DNA from: a virus
Length of the DNA stretch: 24,749 nucleotides
IMG/VR virus record: IMGVR_UViG_3300024520_000475
Coordinates: 1-24,749 of that record
Strand: one strand, 5' to 3'
A model generated the notes under the pieces. That model saw only the letters and a program-made list of their open reading frames with translations, searched no databases and had not been told where the DNA came from. This document shows, in pieces, positions 14,556 to 23,335 of the stretch. The position numbers and the translations under genes were made by a program. Numbering within the stretch: position 1 is the stretch's first letter; each line of letters starts with the position of its first letter.

Positions 14556-15348
14556 CAGAATACTGCCTCGGATTAAAATGATTACCGCCGCCTGACTTAC
14601 CAGAGCGCCTTCCGTAGTTAGGGTATCTAACCCCACCCTTGACTGCCCAACCTCGCTGAGACATCGCTATATTGCCTCGTATGGCCTGCTGCTCAGCCTT
14701 CTGATCTATCTGCTGTTTGATTCGAGCAAAACAGATACTCTTCGCTTCCGCTATTAGTAACGGGAACGCTTCAGAAGGGAGGTCAGGTACGAAGTCATCT
14801 TCTACTGCCCACGAGGGCTCAAAGTAGATTACACATTGAGCGCTTGCCCCTTGGAGGGTAGTGGATAGATCTTCTACATAGCTATCGGTGATGATTGATA
14901 CATCGTCAAAACTGGTGTAGTAAGTTGGAGCAACATCATTCTGAATAAACAAGTCGGTACCATTAATACTGATGGTATCCACATTATCGTTATCAGGGTT
15001 GCTGATGATGTTCATCTTACGAATAAACTCATCGGGATATAGATACTTCAACTCTTTAAAGGAAGCTCTATCCTCTTCCTTAACCCGCTGGCTGTACGAC
15101 AGGAACTCTAGCTTAGAAGTCCCCTCTGGTATCATAAGCTGGTTTGGAATAGCCGTATCATTACTGTTCTCTAGCGTAACGGTCTTCCTCAAATGAGGCC
15201 AGTCTTTGCGGCTGATAATCTCAAAGAATGAACTCTTGATTATTCGCGCTACCTGCTCACTCTCCTCACTATCCCCTATCGCGTTAACGAGGTCAGAGTC
15301 CATGTCAGAAAGTATATCTATTGTCATCTCAAGCAATGAATACTTCAT
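14545..15348 (-). CDS. Tail tubular protein A (T7 gp11-like adaptor)
   Basis: The 267-residue protein begins MKYSLLEMTIDILSDMDSD, a helical start shared by podovirus tail tube A/gatekeeper proteins. Features include EIISRKDWPHLRKT at about 43-56, a central strand region, and a C-terminal helix with EAFPLLIAEAKSICFARIKQ (about 191-210). The Gly/Arg-rich tail is basic (GRRSGKSGGG). The gene product joins the portal to the nozzle in T7-like virions. ATG 15348 overlaps the stop of the preceding basic-protein gene (ATGA). Family, length and position agree. Confidence 0.85.
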   Translation of the reverse strand: MKYSLLEMTIDILSDMDSDLVNAIGDSEESEQVARIIKSSFFEIISRKDWPHLRKTVTLENSNDTAIPNQLMIPEGTSKLEFLSYSQRVKEEDRASFKELKYLYPDEFIRKMNIISNPDNDNVDTISINGTDLFIQNDVAPTYYTSFDDVSIITDSYVEDLSTTLQGASAQCVIYFEPSWAVEDDFVPDLPSEAFPLLIAEAKSICFARIKQQIDQKAEQQAIRGNIAMSQRGWAVKGGVRYPNYGRRSGKSGGGNHFNPRQYSGES

Positions 15349-15659
15349 TTCTTCTTCCCTCCCTTACGGCCACCGCGGGCCTTACCCGCTTTGTTACCAA
15401 TCTTGCCACCTTCAGCTCTATTGGACTTAACATCCTGAACCTTACGATTAGACTTAGCATTACTCCCACCATTCTTTAATGGCTTCTTATGCCCTATATC
15501 TTTACCGTCCCCCTTACTAGCCGAGCCACTCGCTATAGCCTCTCTACGAGCCTTATTACGCTTAGCGCGATTCTTCTTCTGCTCAGGCTTACTATTAAAC
15601 TTCCTTTGAGCTTTGGAGCGTTTACTAGCAGAGGCCTTAGTTTCACCTTTCTTCGCCAT
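15345..15659 (-). CDS. Highly basic protein with degenerate HNH-like motif
   Basis: The 104-residue product is about one third Lys/Arg. An N-terminal basic helix contains FNSKPEQKKNRAKRNKARRE (21-40). A stretch from 49 reads KGDGKDIGHKKPLKNGGSN and ends near SNR, resembling the GDGKDVDHK...GGSN...NLRV block of small HNH-type phage proteins. The first catalytic pair appears changed (DIGH rather than DVDH), so cleavage activity is doubtful. It is probably a DNA-binding or virion-associated protein. It sits between the head-fibre-like and tail tube A genes. ATGA overlap with the next gene indicates coupled translation. Confidence 0.6.
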   Translation of the reverse strand: MAKKGETKASASKRSKAQRKFNSKPEQKKNRAKRNKARREAIASGSASKGDGKDIGHKKPLKNGGSNAKSNRKVQDVKSNRAEGGKIGNKAGKARGGRKGGKKK

Positions 15660-15680
15660 AATTATCTACCCTCTTTAACC

Positions 15681-16955
15681 TTAGCCACTTACCGCAAACA
15701 TTTGGAAGAATGCACAATCCAGATCCTGAGAGCCAGATGTTCTAGTGATCCACAGCTCTATCGTATCCAGGTTCGACAGCTCTACAGGGACTTGGAAAGA
15801 GAACGAAGCATCCGCCCCTGTTGGAAACTCTACTCCGCTGATAACATCCACACTCCCTGAAGTTGTAACAGCAGTTATATCACAAGTGATGTTCGACCCA
15901 CCCGAAGACTGTCCAACAACTGTCCCACCAAGGGAGACTTTAACATCCTCAAGCCCTATGTACGATAACCTGTTATCAGCACTGCCGTCATCAAAACGTT
16001 CTGAAGCGGCTGCTAGGGTGGAAGTCCCCACAATCTTAACTGGAGTCGATGTAATAAGAACAGTATCATCTCTGCCAGAATCCTTAGAATACCCCCCTAG
16101 AGTGGCACTGTCTGTAACCCCTTGGTTCCCACCAAACTCCCATTGTAAATCTGAAGATGCTATGTCCGAAATATAAGTACCAGCCCCGGTGAAGATATTA
16201 CCTCCGATAATCCCTCTACCTCCGGAGTTCAGGTTTCCACTTGACACCAAACCATCTATACCAACCGAGCCTGATGCTACTGTAAACTGGTTCCCCTCAC
16301 CGAAAGTTACATAATCAAAGGTGGCACCGTTCAAGTCGAACATAGTACCTGTCCACGATATGAAGAATCCGTCTGAAACTGTTAACCTGTTATGAGAGCC
16401 CGTGAATAAGAAACCCCCTCCTGGAGCGCCAACAACCCCCATGTTATCCATCGCCGTAATACCACGATTGTCTATAGTCCCCATCGAACCGCCTGCCGTG
16501 ATAAAGTTCCTGGACATAATAACGGTATCATCTATAGCACCTGACAGGTTGAATACAGATGACGATAGGTTTGTGGTAGTAAGGAAGTGTGCAACCATTC
16601 CGAACTGGTTGGAGGAGTTGATCATAGAACCCGTTCCAGAATATGTAAAACCGTCTACGAGGCCGTTATGTCCGAAAGTGAAAGTGTCATTACTGTATGT
16701 TAATGTGTTGGCACCGAGTGAAATGGAGCCATCTAAAATATATGTTGTTGCTGCTGCTAGAGTTATGTTTCCGCTAACCGGATCAGGGAGGTCTGATATA
16801 TCCCTCACTATAACTTTAGTATTATAAAAACCTGGAGCTACTGACCAGGCACCTGAACCTAGACCGTCAGATACATACACCTCGCCTGCGCTTGCTGTAG
16901 CAACCCCCTTGGGTTCGTGTAGTGAAGACCCTGTAAGGGTATTATGCTCTGCCAT
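15681..16955 (-). CDS. Head-fibre-like or tail-fibre-like beta-helix protein
   Basis: The 424-residue protein opens with HNTLTGSSLHEPKGVATA then GEVYVSDGLGSGAW, an N-terminal anchor module seen in head fibres and related virion appendages of podoviruses. The middle (about 45-330) is a run of short strands with Gly/Ser/Asn turns, suggesting a right-handed beta-helix stalk. The C-terminus (about 330-424) looks like a separate beta-sandwich head, perhaps receptor- or surface-binding. It follows the decoration gene after a hairpin terminator, with AGGAGA upstream of ATG 16955. A head-attached fibre fits the position best; a tail fibre is the alternative. Confidence 0.65.
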   Translation of the reverse strand: MAEHNTLTGSSLHEPKGVATASAGEVYVSDGLGSGAWSVAPGFYNTKVIVRDISDLPDPVSGNITLAAATTYILDGSISLGANTLTYSNDTFTFGHNGLVDGFTYSGTGSMINSSNQFGMVAHFLTTTNLSSSVFNLSGAIDDTVIMSRNFITAGGSMGTIDNRGITAMDNMGVVGAPGGGFLFTGSHNRLTVSDGFFISWTGTMFDLNGATFDYVTFGEGNQFTVASGSVGIDGLVSSGNLNSGGRGIIGGNIFTGAGTYISDIASSDLQWEFGGNQGVTDSATLGGYSKDSGRDDTVLITSTPVKIVGTSTLAAASERFDDGSADNRLSYIGLEDVKVSLGGTVVGQSSGGSNITCDITAVTTSGSVDVISGVEFPTGADASFSFQVPVELSNLDTIELWITRTSGSQDLDCAFFQMFAVSG

Positions 16956-16981
16956 GCTGATTTATCTCCTAGGGAAAGAAA

Positions 16982-17010
16982 GGGGCAGAGGGTAATAGAT
17001 ACCATGCCCC
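16982..17010 (-). terminator. Hairpin terminator after the decoration gene
   Basis: On the coding strand GGGGCA...TGCCCC encloses an inner GGTA/TACC stem and is followed by TTTCTTT. It lies between the decoration-like gene (ending at 17020) and the head-fibre gene. Readthrough would be needed for downstream expression, so it probably reduces rather than stops transcription. Confidence 0.7.
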
Positions 17011-17019
17011 GAATACTAC

Positions 17020-17454
17020 TTAGACGCGTGTAAACTCTACAACTACTTTAGCGTAAGAGCCTGCAGCATTAGCAACGGCAGCAGTCGGATTAGAGACTGT
17101 AATGACGTCTGTGCTGTCGATAGGCTCAATTGCACCTAGCGGTACATCTACCATACCTAGAGAGGTAAGGGCGACAGGAGCGGTATTGATGGGGCTGCCA
17201 CCAATGTCCAGATCGACTGTACCAGAAGCGAATGCGTTATCGCTAACTTCTAAGTAGCAAGAAGAGATCATACCGTACCCTTCAGGGATAGTATAACTCT
17301 GTGCGGCTAGAGCAGCTGCATCATCGCCATCAAACTCGAATACCAACCGAGCTTCACCGGAAGCAGAAGAAGTAATGCCTTGTACATTACCAACTTCCCG
17401 CTCACCGTAGCGTTGACCTACACCTAGGCCATTTGTACCTGTTTCATATGACAT
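17020..17454 (-). CDS. Capsid decoration-like protein, 144 residues
   Basis: The small, acidic, Ala/Val/Gly-rich, all-beta protein opens with MSYETGTNGLGVGQRYGERE and contains strands such as GEARLVFEFDG and GSYAKVVVEFTRV. The gene lies directly after the major capsid gene behind a hairpin, and before a head-fibre-like gene, the usual place of a cement or decoration protein. It has no cysteine pair (one Cys only) and no enzyme motif. It starts with AAAGGAAATTAATATG. It could instead be the base of a head fibre; the role is inferred from position and fold character. Confidence 0.6.
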   Translation of the reverse strand: MSYETGTNGLGVGQRYGEREVGNVQGITSSASGEARLVFEFDGDDAAALAAQSYTIPEGYGMISSCYLEVSDNAFASGTVDLDIGGSPINTAPVALTSLGMVDVPLGAIEPIDSTDVITVSNPTAAVANAAGSYAKVVVEFTRV

Positions 17455-17482
17455 ATTAATTTCCTTTAAAAAATATTTAGTA

Positions 17483-17508
17483 AGTACCCCGCCACCTGGA
17501 GAGGTACT
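17483..17508 (-). terminator. Hairpin terminator after the major capsid gene
   Basis: AGTACC (17483-17488) pairs with GGTACT (17503-17508). The stem extends inward through TCTCC/GGCGG with one mismatch and one G-T pair to an AGGT loop, read on the coding strand. The following coding-strand sequence ends in AAATATTTTTT. It sits just downstream of the major capsid stop. Confidence 0.75.
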
Positions 17509-17516
17509 AGCCTGGT

Positions 17517-18470
17517 TTAAACGTAGTCAGTAGCACTGGTGCCAAGGACAGCCAGAGTATCTAAACGCTGAGCACCAAAGCCGAAGCGAGCAGTCTGAAC
17601 GAATTCATCACGCTGTAGATCCTTATTGCGAGCCCCTTCAACTTTAGGGACTTGACGCCATGCAGCCATAAGCGGCTTAACGTTATCATCCAGTACACAC
17701 ATGAACAAGTTAGCAACACCATCTGCAATAGTGGTGGTACCGTCACCGACACTACCTTTAGGTAGACGGTTAGAAGTCATGATACTCCAGCCGAAGATAT
17801 TGGTCACGAACGAGTGCTCACGAGCAAAGCCACCTTCAAAGATTGCCTGAGAAGTTGGGTTAGCGTTCAGGTCGCCAGAGACGATCTGGTAAGTAGTGTT
17901 CAGCGTGGCTTCAACGATTGGATCTACGACACCGATACGACCACCCATTGGAACTTCAGCTTTGTTAAAAGCCAAGCGTAAGGCGATCAGATGAGCGGTA
18001 GAGAAGACACCATTAGTCTCAGCTGAAACGATACGGTGGGCAAAGCCATTGATATCGTTTGGATCACTGTTAGTCTGGGCAGCATTCAAAGTATCGAAAG
18101 CTTGAGTCTCAAAATACTCCTGGATAGCGCGAGTAGCTTCACTCCCACGGGCAGCCAATAGAGTCTCGATCTGTGAACCGTCTTGACGCATTTTGTCGGT
18201 CACATACCAACCATCGCCTACATACTCAGTAATACGGAGTTCTACTTCACCAGTCTCGATAGGGCTGTACTTGATAGGGGCGTCTTCTGACACCTCTTGG
18301 ATCTGAGCCTCACCGATAGTTTTGATATTCAGAACTTCACCTGAGCCGAAGTCTGAGACGTTACGGTAGAACGTGCTAGGTAGCAAGCCATCGTGTAGAG
18401 TTGAAAGAATGAAGTCGGAATACTGTTCCGCTTCAATGAACGAAGTGTTCGATTGGGTTGTAATTGCCAT
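17517..18470 (-). CDS. Major capsid protein
   Basis: The 317-residue protein has the composition and order of an HK97-fold coat protein. An N-terminal arm (MAITTQSNTSFIEAEQYSDF) comes first, then a long helical spine region (DKMRQDGSQIETLLAARGSEATRAI, within about 96-125). The P-domain follows with FNKAEVPMGGRIGVVDP near 171-187, and the C-terminus is beta-rich. It follows the scaffold gene by 24 bases with AAGGAAAT as ribosome-binding site and is followed by a strong hairpin. Length and place after portal and scaffold match T7-like capsids. It assembles the icosahedral shell around the scaffold. I see no protease gene nearby, so maturation probably does not involve cleavage. Confidence 0.88.
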   Translation of the reverse strand: MAITTQSNTSFIEAEQYSDFILSTLHDGLLPSTFYRNVSDFGSGEVLNIKTIGEAQIQEVSEDAPIKYSPIETGEVELRITEYVGDGWYVTDKMRQDGSQIETLLAARGSEATRAIQEYFETQAFDTLNAAQTNSDPNDINGFAHRIVSAETNGVFSTAHLIALRLAFNKAEVPMGGRIGVVDPIVEATLNTTYQIVSGDLNANPTSQAIFEGGFAREHSFVTNIFGWSIMTSNRLPKGSVGDGTTTIADGVANLFMCVLDDNVKPLMAAWRQVPKVEGARNKDLQRDEFVQTARFGFGAQRLDTLAVLGTSATDYV

Positions 18471-18494
18471 TACTTGATTTCCTTAAAGTTAGAG

Positions 18495-19205
18495 TTAGAG
18501 GCCTAAGCGCTTATTAGTGACTTCCGCAGACTTCTTCCATTTATCCAATGCGGAATTGGCAGAAGGCTGGAAAGGGTTGAACTTAGGTTTCTCCGTTTCA
18601 TTGCCTGTAAAGCTAGCTGCTGTTACATCTGAACGTAGGGCTGGCTTAACAGTTCCTGTTTCGGCTGTGACACCGAGCAGTTTTAATACAGCTGTTGGGT
18701 TGGATGCGGATAGACGGTTAATCTCCATTTTAGAGAAACCTACTTCTGCTGCAGCTGCGTAATACTTAGCCTCTGCTTCCTCGCCATGAACCTCTTGAAA
18801 CTTATTAGCTACTTTCGAAGCGTTAGATTTCTGGGCTGATGCTGTATCTCGGCGCTCAACTACTTTCTCTAGTAATTCAGCAATTGTACCCTCATCGAGT
18901 GTTGGAGCACTTGTGGGTGCTGCTTCGCTCTCTTGAGGTTTCATAGCATTCAGAACGTCTTGGAGAGTAGTGGACTTCTCCACCCCCTGTTTGAACGTAG
19001 TGTTTTCTTGTTCCAAACGACTGATATGCTCCTGTGCAGAGTTCAAGCCCTTCAAGGCGTCCTCTATAGTTGCATACTTCTGATTGCCTTCGGCGTTAGT
19101 GATACCTGCTAAGAGCTGGTCTACCCCTGAGATTTCTTTTACGCCTTCTGAAGCAGACTCTTGTGGAGTGGCTTCTGTTTGATTGAAGATAGACTGGTCG
19201 GTCAT
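18495..19205 (-). CDS. Capsid scaffold protein
   Basis: The 236-residue, acidic, helix-rich protein lies immediately before the major capsid gene. It contains a coiled-coil-like segment (NSAQEHISRLEQENTTFKQG, about 50-70) and a central helix with Gln/Ser/Ala linkers. The C-terminus is basic and helical (LDKWKKSAEVTNKRLGL), typical of scaffolds that bind coat protein through their C-terminal end. The gene product shapes the procapsid and leaves before DNA fills the head. It is comparable in role to T7 gp9, shorter than that family's usual length. The assignment rests on position and composition. Confidence 0.8.
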   Translation of the reverse strand: MTDQSIFNQTEATPQESASEGVKEISGVDQLLAGITNAEGNQKYATIEDALKGLNSAQEHISRLEQENTTFKQGVEKSTTLQDVLNAMKPQESEAAPTSAPTLDEGTIAELLEKVVERRDTASAQKSNASKVANKFQEVHGEEAEAKYYAAAAEVGFSKMEINRLSASNPTAVLKLLGVTAETGTVKPALRSDVTAASFTGNETEKPKFNPFQPSANSALDKWKKSAEVTNKRLGL

Positions 19206-19206
19206 C

Positions 19207-19467
19207 TTATAAGTCCTTAATTTTGAGTAATGAAATAGCTTCTTCCAGGGCTCTTTGATACCCTATGGAGTCTGCCTGTTTGTACGCCCAGTTAGCAACA
19301 TCATACTGCTTAGGTTGCTTAAGATCAGCTTTGTGAGCTTCTAGGGTACGACTTAAGACGAGAGCAAAGTGGTCGAATAGATCTTCAACCGCCTTACACC
19401 TCTTCTCAAATTCTTCTTTGGAAACATCCTTTGGTAGCGCTGATGTTACTTTACTGCTCAGTCTCAT
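19207..19467 (-). CDS. Hypothetical 86-residue protein between portal and scaffold
   Basis: The small helical protein has charged N-terminal residues (KDVSKEEFEKRCKAVEDLFD) and Leu-rich helices thereafter. It has no signal peptide, membrane segment or known motif. ATG 19467 lies inside the end of the portal gene and its stop is one base before the scaffold start, so it belongs to the same translational chain. Small genes in this place are frequent in podoviruses; the role is unknown, possibly head assembly. Confidence 0.65.
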   Translation of the reverse strand: MRLSSKVTSALPKDVSKEEFEKRCKAVEDLFDHFALVLSRTLEAHKADLKQPKQYDVANWAYKQADSIGYQRALEEAISLLKIKDL

Positions 19468-21211
19468 CCTCTGCCACTCCTGGTGTCTCCGCTTCTACTG
19501 CCAATGTCTCGTTAGCAGTGTTGGCTATTGATTGTGTCTCAGCCTGTTCATGAACCGCCGCGTTAGGTCGTATCAGATCGAACTTACCTAGCTCGAAGAC
19601 ATCTTCAACTAATGCTGCTGCAGCCTTACCGCTAAGGTGTGGAGCTATTAGCTGCCCCAGGCCACCGTTCATTGTGTTAGTTAAGTTCTGGATGATCATG
19701 GCAGTCTGTCCAAAGTGTCTAGCACCTACTGGACGCACTGTACCGTTCTTAACCAGTTCGTTATTAGTGATCACAGAGAAGTCTACAAACCCCAACTCTT
19801 CATCCATAAGCGGTACAGTAGTACCAGCCTCATGTAGCTGAGCTTCTGCAAGCAACCCCTTCAGACAGTTCTCCAGCATTATCTCGAAGGTCACTGCCTT
19901 CTCCTGGAAGATCCTACCTGCTGCGTTATCTAGTGACTGCACTTCGAATGCTGTCTTCTCTCCTGGAGTTCTAATCCCCATAGCTTGCTTAGGCGCACCA
20001 GCATACTCTTCCATACGCTGTTCTAGCAAAGTGATCTCTTGCTCTGCTATAGCCATGCCCTGAACACTCTTAGTTAGTTCAGTAACACTGCCTTCACCGA
20101 TGATCTGGATAACAGCTTCTGGAGCCCACTCAAAGGGTTCTACATCCCCCTGGATAGCCAGTGGTGGATGAACACATAAGTCCATAGCATCGGACTTAAG
20201 ATTCTGCAGGTGGTCTATACGGTACTGCATGCCTATCAGGTTATCCAGCGGCCCCATAGCGTATAGATTGTCAGGACGCTTCCTCCACCCTGCATGGCTA
20301 ATATTGCCTACACCTACGGGAGAAGTAATGTCCGACATACCCACGGTGATACTGCGATCAATGATAATGATCTCTTTACCCTGGTGCAGCTTGTCTTCTT
20401 CACTGTCGTAGTAGTCCCCTAAGAATCGTAAGATCTCAACGTACTGATCACCGTAATACTCCTTCATGTCACCGAAGCCATCTACGCTGAAACCCAGAGC
20501 TTTATGGAAATCATCAATGCTGTAGTTACCTGCAGCTGACCTCATCTCCTTGGTCTTGGCATACGCCTCTGCCCAGGAAGGGTCATTCTCTGCAAGCTTA
20601 GCAATCTCACCAATTGATTTGATATAACGAATAATCTTTGGTGACTCTTCAAACGTCGGTGCCATCGGATTGAATACGATGTCCAGTGGACTGATCCGTC
20701 TTAACCTAGGGCCGACATAAGAACTTGCATACTGGCCATTACCATCCACGGACTGTGTACCATAATCCCATTCAGGTTCGGCAAAACAGTTCCCAACATC
20801 AATGTAATCATATAGTAGCGCACTAACTTCACTCCTTAAGTCAGACTGAATCATCTTATGTCGCATATATGCAGTTATCATTTTGCGAACTTCCTTGCTG
20901 TTCGCAACCTTATCGTAAGCATCCCAACGTAACCAATTGTCGTTGGGGAATATAGCACTTAAATAGTTACTGTGAAGATTATCCCGTATCTGGCACAGCT
21001 TAGGCATTGTAGTAGAGTTCTTCCACATACCCTGGTTAGATGTCGTTGTGGAGTCAGTGGCAAAGATATAGTTCCTCCGCTCCTTATACTCCTCTACCCA
21101 GCTGTCTCGTTGGCTGGTGTAGTTATCCCACATATAAGCGATGTTCCTTCCGGACTGATCTTTCACCCGATCAAACATCCCAGTTAATTCCGCTATCTTA
21201 CCTGCCATTCG
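19451..21211 (-). CDS. Portal (head-tail connector) protein
   Basis: From ATG 21211 the product is 586 residues. That start is preceded by GGTGGAG at ideal spacing; a GTG at 21223 is in frame but poorly placed. The protein has the T7-like portal plan: N-terminal helices with SQRDSWVEEYKERRNYIF, then clip and stem regions. RPDNLYAMGPLDNLIGMQYRI is a conserved-looking central block, followed by helices with EYAGAPKQAMGIRTPGEKTAFEV (about 400-422). The C-terminus is acidic. Twelve copies form the ring through which DNA is packaged and ejected. It overlaps the large terminase gene by 14 bases. The start, order and length (T7 gp8 is about 536 residues) agree. Confidence 0.88.
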   Translation of the reverse strand, partial: RMAGKIAELTGMFDRVKDQSGRNIAYMWDNYTSQRDSWVEEYKERRNYIFATDSTTTSNQGMWKNSTTMPKLCQIRDNLHSNYLSAIFPNDNWLRWDAYDKVANSKEVRKMITAYMRHKMIQSDLRSEVSALLYDYIDVGNCFAEPEWDYGTQSVDGNGQYASSYVGPRLRRISPLDIVFNPMAPTFEESPKIIRYIKSIGEIAKLAENDPSWAEAYAKTKEMRSAAGNYSIDDFHKALGFSVDGFGDMKEYYGDQYVEILRFLGDYYDSEEDKLHQGKEIIIIDRSITVGMSDITSPVGVGNISHAGWRKRPDNLYAMGPLDNLIGMQYRIDHLQNLKSDAMDLCVHPPLAIQGDVEPFEWAPEAVIQIIGEGSVTELTKSVQGMAIAEQEITLLEQRMEEYAGAPKQAMGIRTPGEKTAFEVQSLDNAAGRIFQEKAVTFEIMLENCLKGLLAEAQLHEAGTTVPLMDEELGFVDFSVITNNELVKNGTVRPVGARHFGQTAMIIQNLTNTMNGGLGQLIAPHLSGKAAAALVEDVFELGKFDLIRPNAAVHEQAETQSIANTANETLAVEAETPGVAEDETEQ

Positions 21212-22790
21212 ATACTCCACCAAAACGTGTATTATAAACTATATTAGACTTCTTAACTCCCAGCTGACCCAACCCTCTAGGTGCTACGGCTATCTGTACT
21301 ACACTGGCCAGAGTATCCTTGAGATCGTCATGCTTGGGACGGGCTAGTATCAGCTCCTCCTCTAGGGCGCTAGTCAACCCTCCCTTAGTATGGTATACAG
21401 TTAAGTTCTCATACCGCGGCTCTAGGATAGCAGCTATACGCTCTGCCTTAGACCCTTCATTCCTGGTAGGACGGTTCTCGTCAATACTTAACGACATCCC
21501 CTCCTGCCTGATATAGTCCTTGAAGTCTCCAGCAATCATGCTCTGAGCGGCTGTAACCTCCGCCCTCAACTTCCTGAATGACCACTTCTGATGCATGACC
21601 ACTAAGTGATCGAACATCGTCTTGATCTTATCAGTCTTAAATCTGTCCATATCCAATACGTATATGTAACCATCAGGGTCTATCCCGATAACTACGATAG
21701 CCGTGTAATCCGACTTCTTGTTGGTAGTGTATGCGAAATCGATTGCCGCATAAACATTCAATGGCTTACCACGAACATTCCACCGCCCTTCTAAGAACCG
21801 TACACTCTGCTCTTCTATGTACTGGAACCTATCTCTCTGGATCCGATCACTACCTGGGTCATTCGGATCGTTGTAATACTGTGCGTAGTACTGAACGATA
21901 TCATCATACTCCCCTCTGATACGCGAGAGGACGTTCTTGTTGAATCCGAATACCTTACCCCCTTTCTCCGATCTAGGCCAGAGGAACTCCCCCTTAACTT
22001 CTACAGCATGCTCAACGATATCCCATACCGGAAGTGTATCTTCCAGCTCGTCGTTATCATCGTAGACTTCATACTCCTGGTGCCTCCAGGTGTCATAGAC
22101 ATCAGCAGGGTGGTATCTGGTACCACAGGCTAATGTGAATCCACCAGCGTTCCTGATCGATGTCATCTGGGAAGCCTTCTTAGTAACCAGGCTCCTCCCC
22201 TCCATCGTATACGCATTCTCTGGTACCACTATATCGTCAGCGATAATGATATCAGCATGCCAGCCGGTAGTATTTGTTGTTAACCCTGCAGTAGCAATAG
22301 TGGCATCTCGTATACCCTCATCCCCTCTACTGTGGTGATCGATACTTATCTTACGGTTATTCCACATCTCCCTCTTCCCCTCTTGGGGGTGGATATACTC
22401 TGGGAAGAAGTGTTGGTAAGCATCACTCTCAAATATATTCTTTATGGCGTAAAGCTGTGTCTCTGCCAACTCACTGGTAGCAGATAGATATAGCATAGTG
22501 ACTTCAGGGTGCCGAGTAATTAACCAGGCACACGCTGTAGCAACCATATGAGATTTTAAGTGAGCCCGCGGTAACATGACTAGCTTATTAGCGGTCAGTG
22601 TCTCCCCTCGCCCGAATAGAGAATACTCCATCATCCACTTGTACAGTTCCATATGGATATCACCATACGCGTACTGTGGATTCATTGTCTTAGCAAATAC
22701 TCGAAGATCAGCTAAACATAACTCTCTGCGCTCTATAGTATCTGCGTCCATCTTAGCGATGTGAGTTTCTGCTGCTTTTCTCCAGGTCAT
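21198..22790 (-). CDS. Terminase large subunit (DNA packaging ATPase/nuclease)
   Basis: The 530-residue motor pumps DNA into the procapsid and cuts concatemers. Visible elements are a Walker A-type LPRAHLKS at 73-80, a Walker B HADIIIADD at 178-186 with adjacent Asp185/Asp186, and the coupling-like CGTRYHP at 222-228. In the C-terminal RNase H-like nuclease, Asp351 lies in YAAIDFAY, Glu411 in LRAEVT, and the last Asp pair in HDDLKD (487-492). The PRAHLKS form of Walker A is typical of T7-like terminases. The gene follows the small subunit by three bases and overlaps the portal. All catalytic residues are present. Confidence 0.93.
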   Translation of the reverse strand: MTWRKAAETHIAKMDADTIERRELCLADLRVFAKTMNPQYAYGDIHMELYKWMMEYSLFGRGETLTANKLVMLPRAHLKSHMVATACAWLITRHPEVTMLYLSATSELAETQLYAIKNIFESDAYQHFFPEYIHPQEGKREMWNNRKISIDHHSRGDEGIRDATIATAGLTTNTTGWHADIIIADDIVVPENAYTMEGRSLVTKKASQMTSIRNAGGFTLACGTRYHPADVYDTWRHQEYEVYDDNDELEDTLPVWDIVEHAVEVKGEFLWPRSEKGGKVFGFNKNVLSRIRGEYDDIVQYYAQYYNDPNDPGSDRIQRDRFQYIEEQSVRFLEGRWNVRGKPLNVYAAIDFAYTTNKKSDYTAIVVIGIDPDGYIYVLDMDRFKTDKIKTMFDHLVVMHQKWSFRKLRAEVTAAQSMIAGDFKDYIRQEGMSLSIDENRPTRNEGSKAERIAAILEPRYENLTVYHTKGGLTSALEEELILARPKHDDLKDTLASVVQIAVAPRGLGQLGVKKSNIVYNTRFGGVSNGR

Positions 22791-22793
22791 ACT

Positions 22794-23231
22794 TTACCTC
22801 AACGGTGTCAGGAAACGCTTAGAGGCTTCCACCACCTTAGCTTCTCTATTTACTTTCTTCTCAACTTCTTTCTTAGATGGCCTGCCAGCTTCTCTGACAT
22901 CCCACCCTCGGTCAGCCAGGAACTTATTAGCCTGGTAGTGACCACCTTCAGCTTCAGCAGCTATACGCTCAAGTGACTCGCAACGTATGGCTACTTCCAA
23001 CTCCTCTTTCCAATCTTCTATATGGCAATGGAACGTACTGTTCTCTAGCGCCTTCCAGTGGGCATAGCCCCCCAGATGCGCATTAGCGAACTTATACCCT
23101 GTCATATCTTTCAGCTCGACAAAGCGTTCCCTCCCCTCTTCGAGGGTCATAATGATAAACTCTTTATTACCTGCTGCTGTCTCAGCGAACAGGCCAGTAG
23201 TGAGCCATCTATTCCCTTTATCTTTAAACAT
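22794..23231 (-). CDS. Terminase small subunit (DNA maturase A-like)
   Basis: The 145-residue protein lies immediately upstream of the large subunit. The middle has GYKFANAHLGGYAHWKALE, then WKEELEVAIRCESLERIAAE. Next comes GHYQANKFLADRGWDVREAG followed by GRPSKKEVEKK, a pattern common in small terminases and maturases of podoviruses: a helical core plus a basic region. The product recognises viral DNA and loads the large subunit. ATG 23231 follows GAGTGGG. The overall family is inferred from position and the conserved GRPSK-type end. Confidence 0.75.
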   Translation of the reverse strand: MFKDKGNRWLTTGLFAETAAGNKEFIIMTLEEGRERFVELKDMTGYKFANAHLGGYAHWKALENSTFHCHIEDWKEELEVAIRCESLERIAAEAEGGHYQANKFLADRGWDVREAGRPSKKEVEKKVNREAKVVEASKRFLTPLR

Positions 23232-23245
23232 TATTTACCCACTCT

Positions 23246-23311
23246 CTAAACTGGTGTGTTAGCTGTTGTAGTTAGTATGCCAAGTATTGCAGGAACTTTT
23301 GTAAGCGCCAT
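23246..23311 (-). pseudogene. Possible 5' remnant of a displaced tailspike gene
   Basis: In the 104-base gap between the tailspike and small terminase, ATG 23311 opens a 21-codon frame starting MALTKV and ending at TAG 23246-23248. MALTKV is a frequent N-terminus of phage pectate-lyase-fold tailspikes, so this may be the stub left when one tailspike replaced another. The frame is very short and the ribosome-binding site is weak (GAG). Chance is a real alternative. Confidence 0.25.
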
Positions 23312-23335
23312 AATTATTATCTCAGCTTGGCTTAT

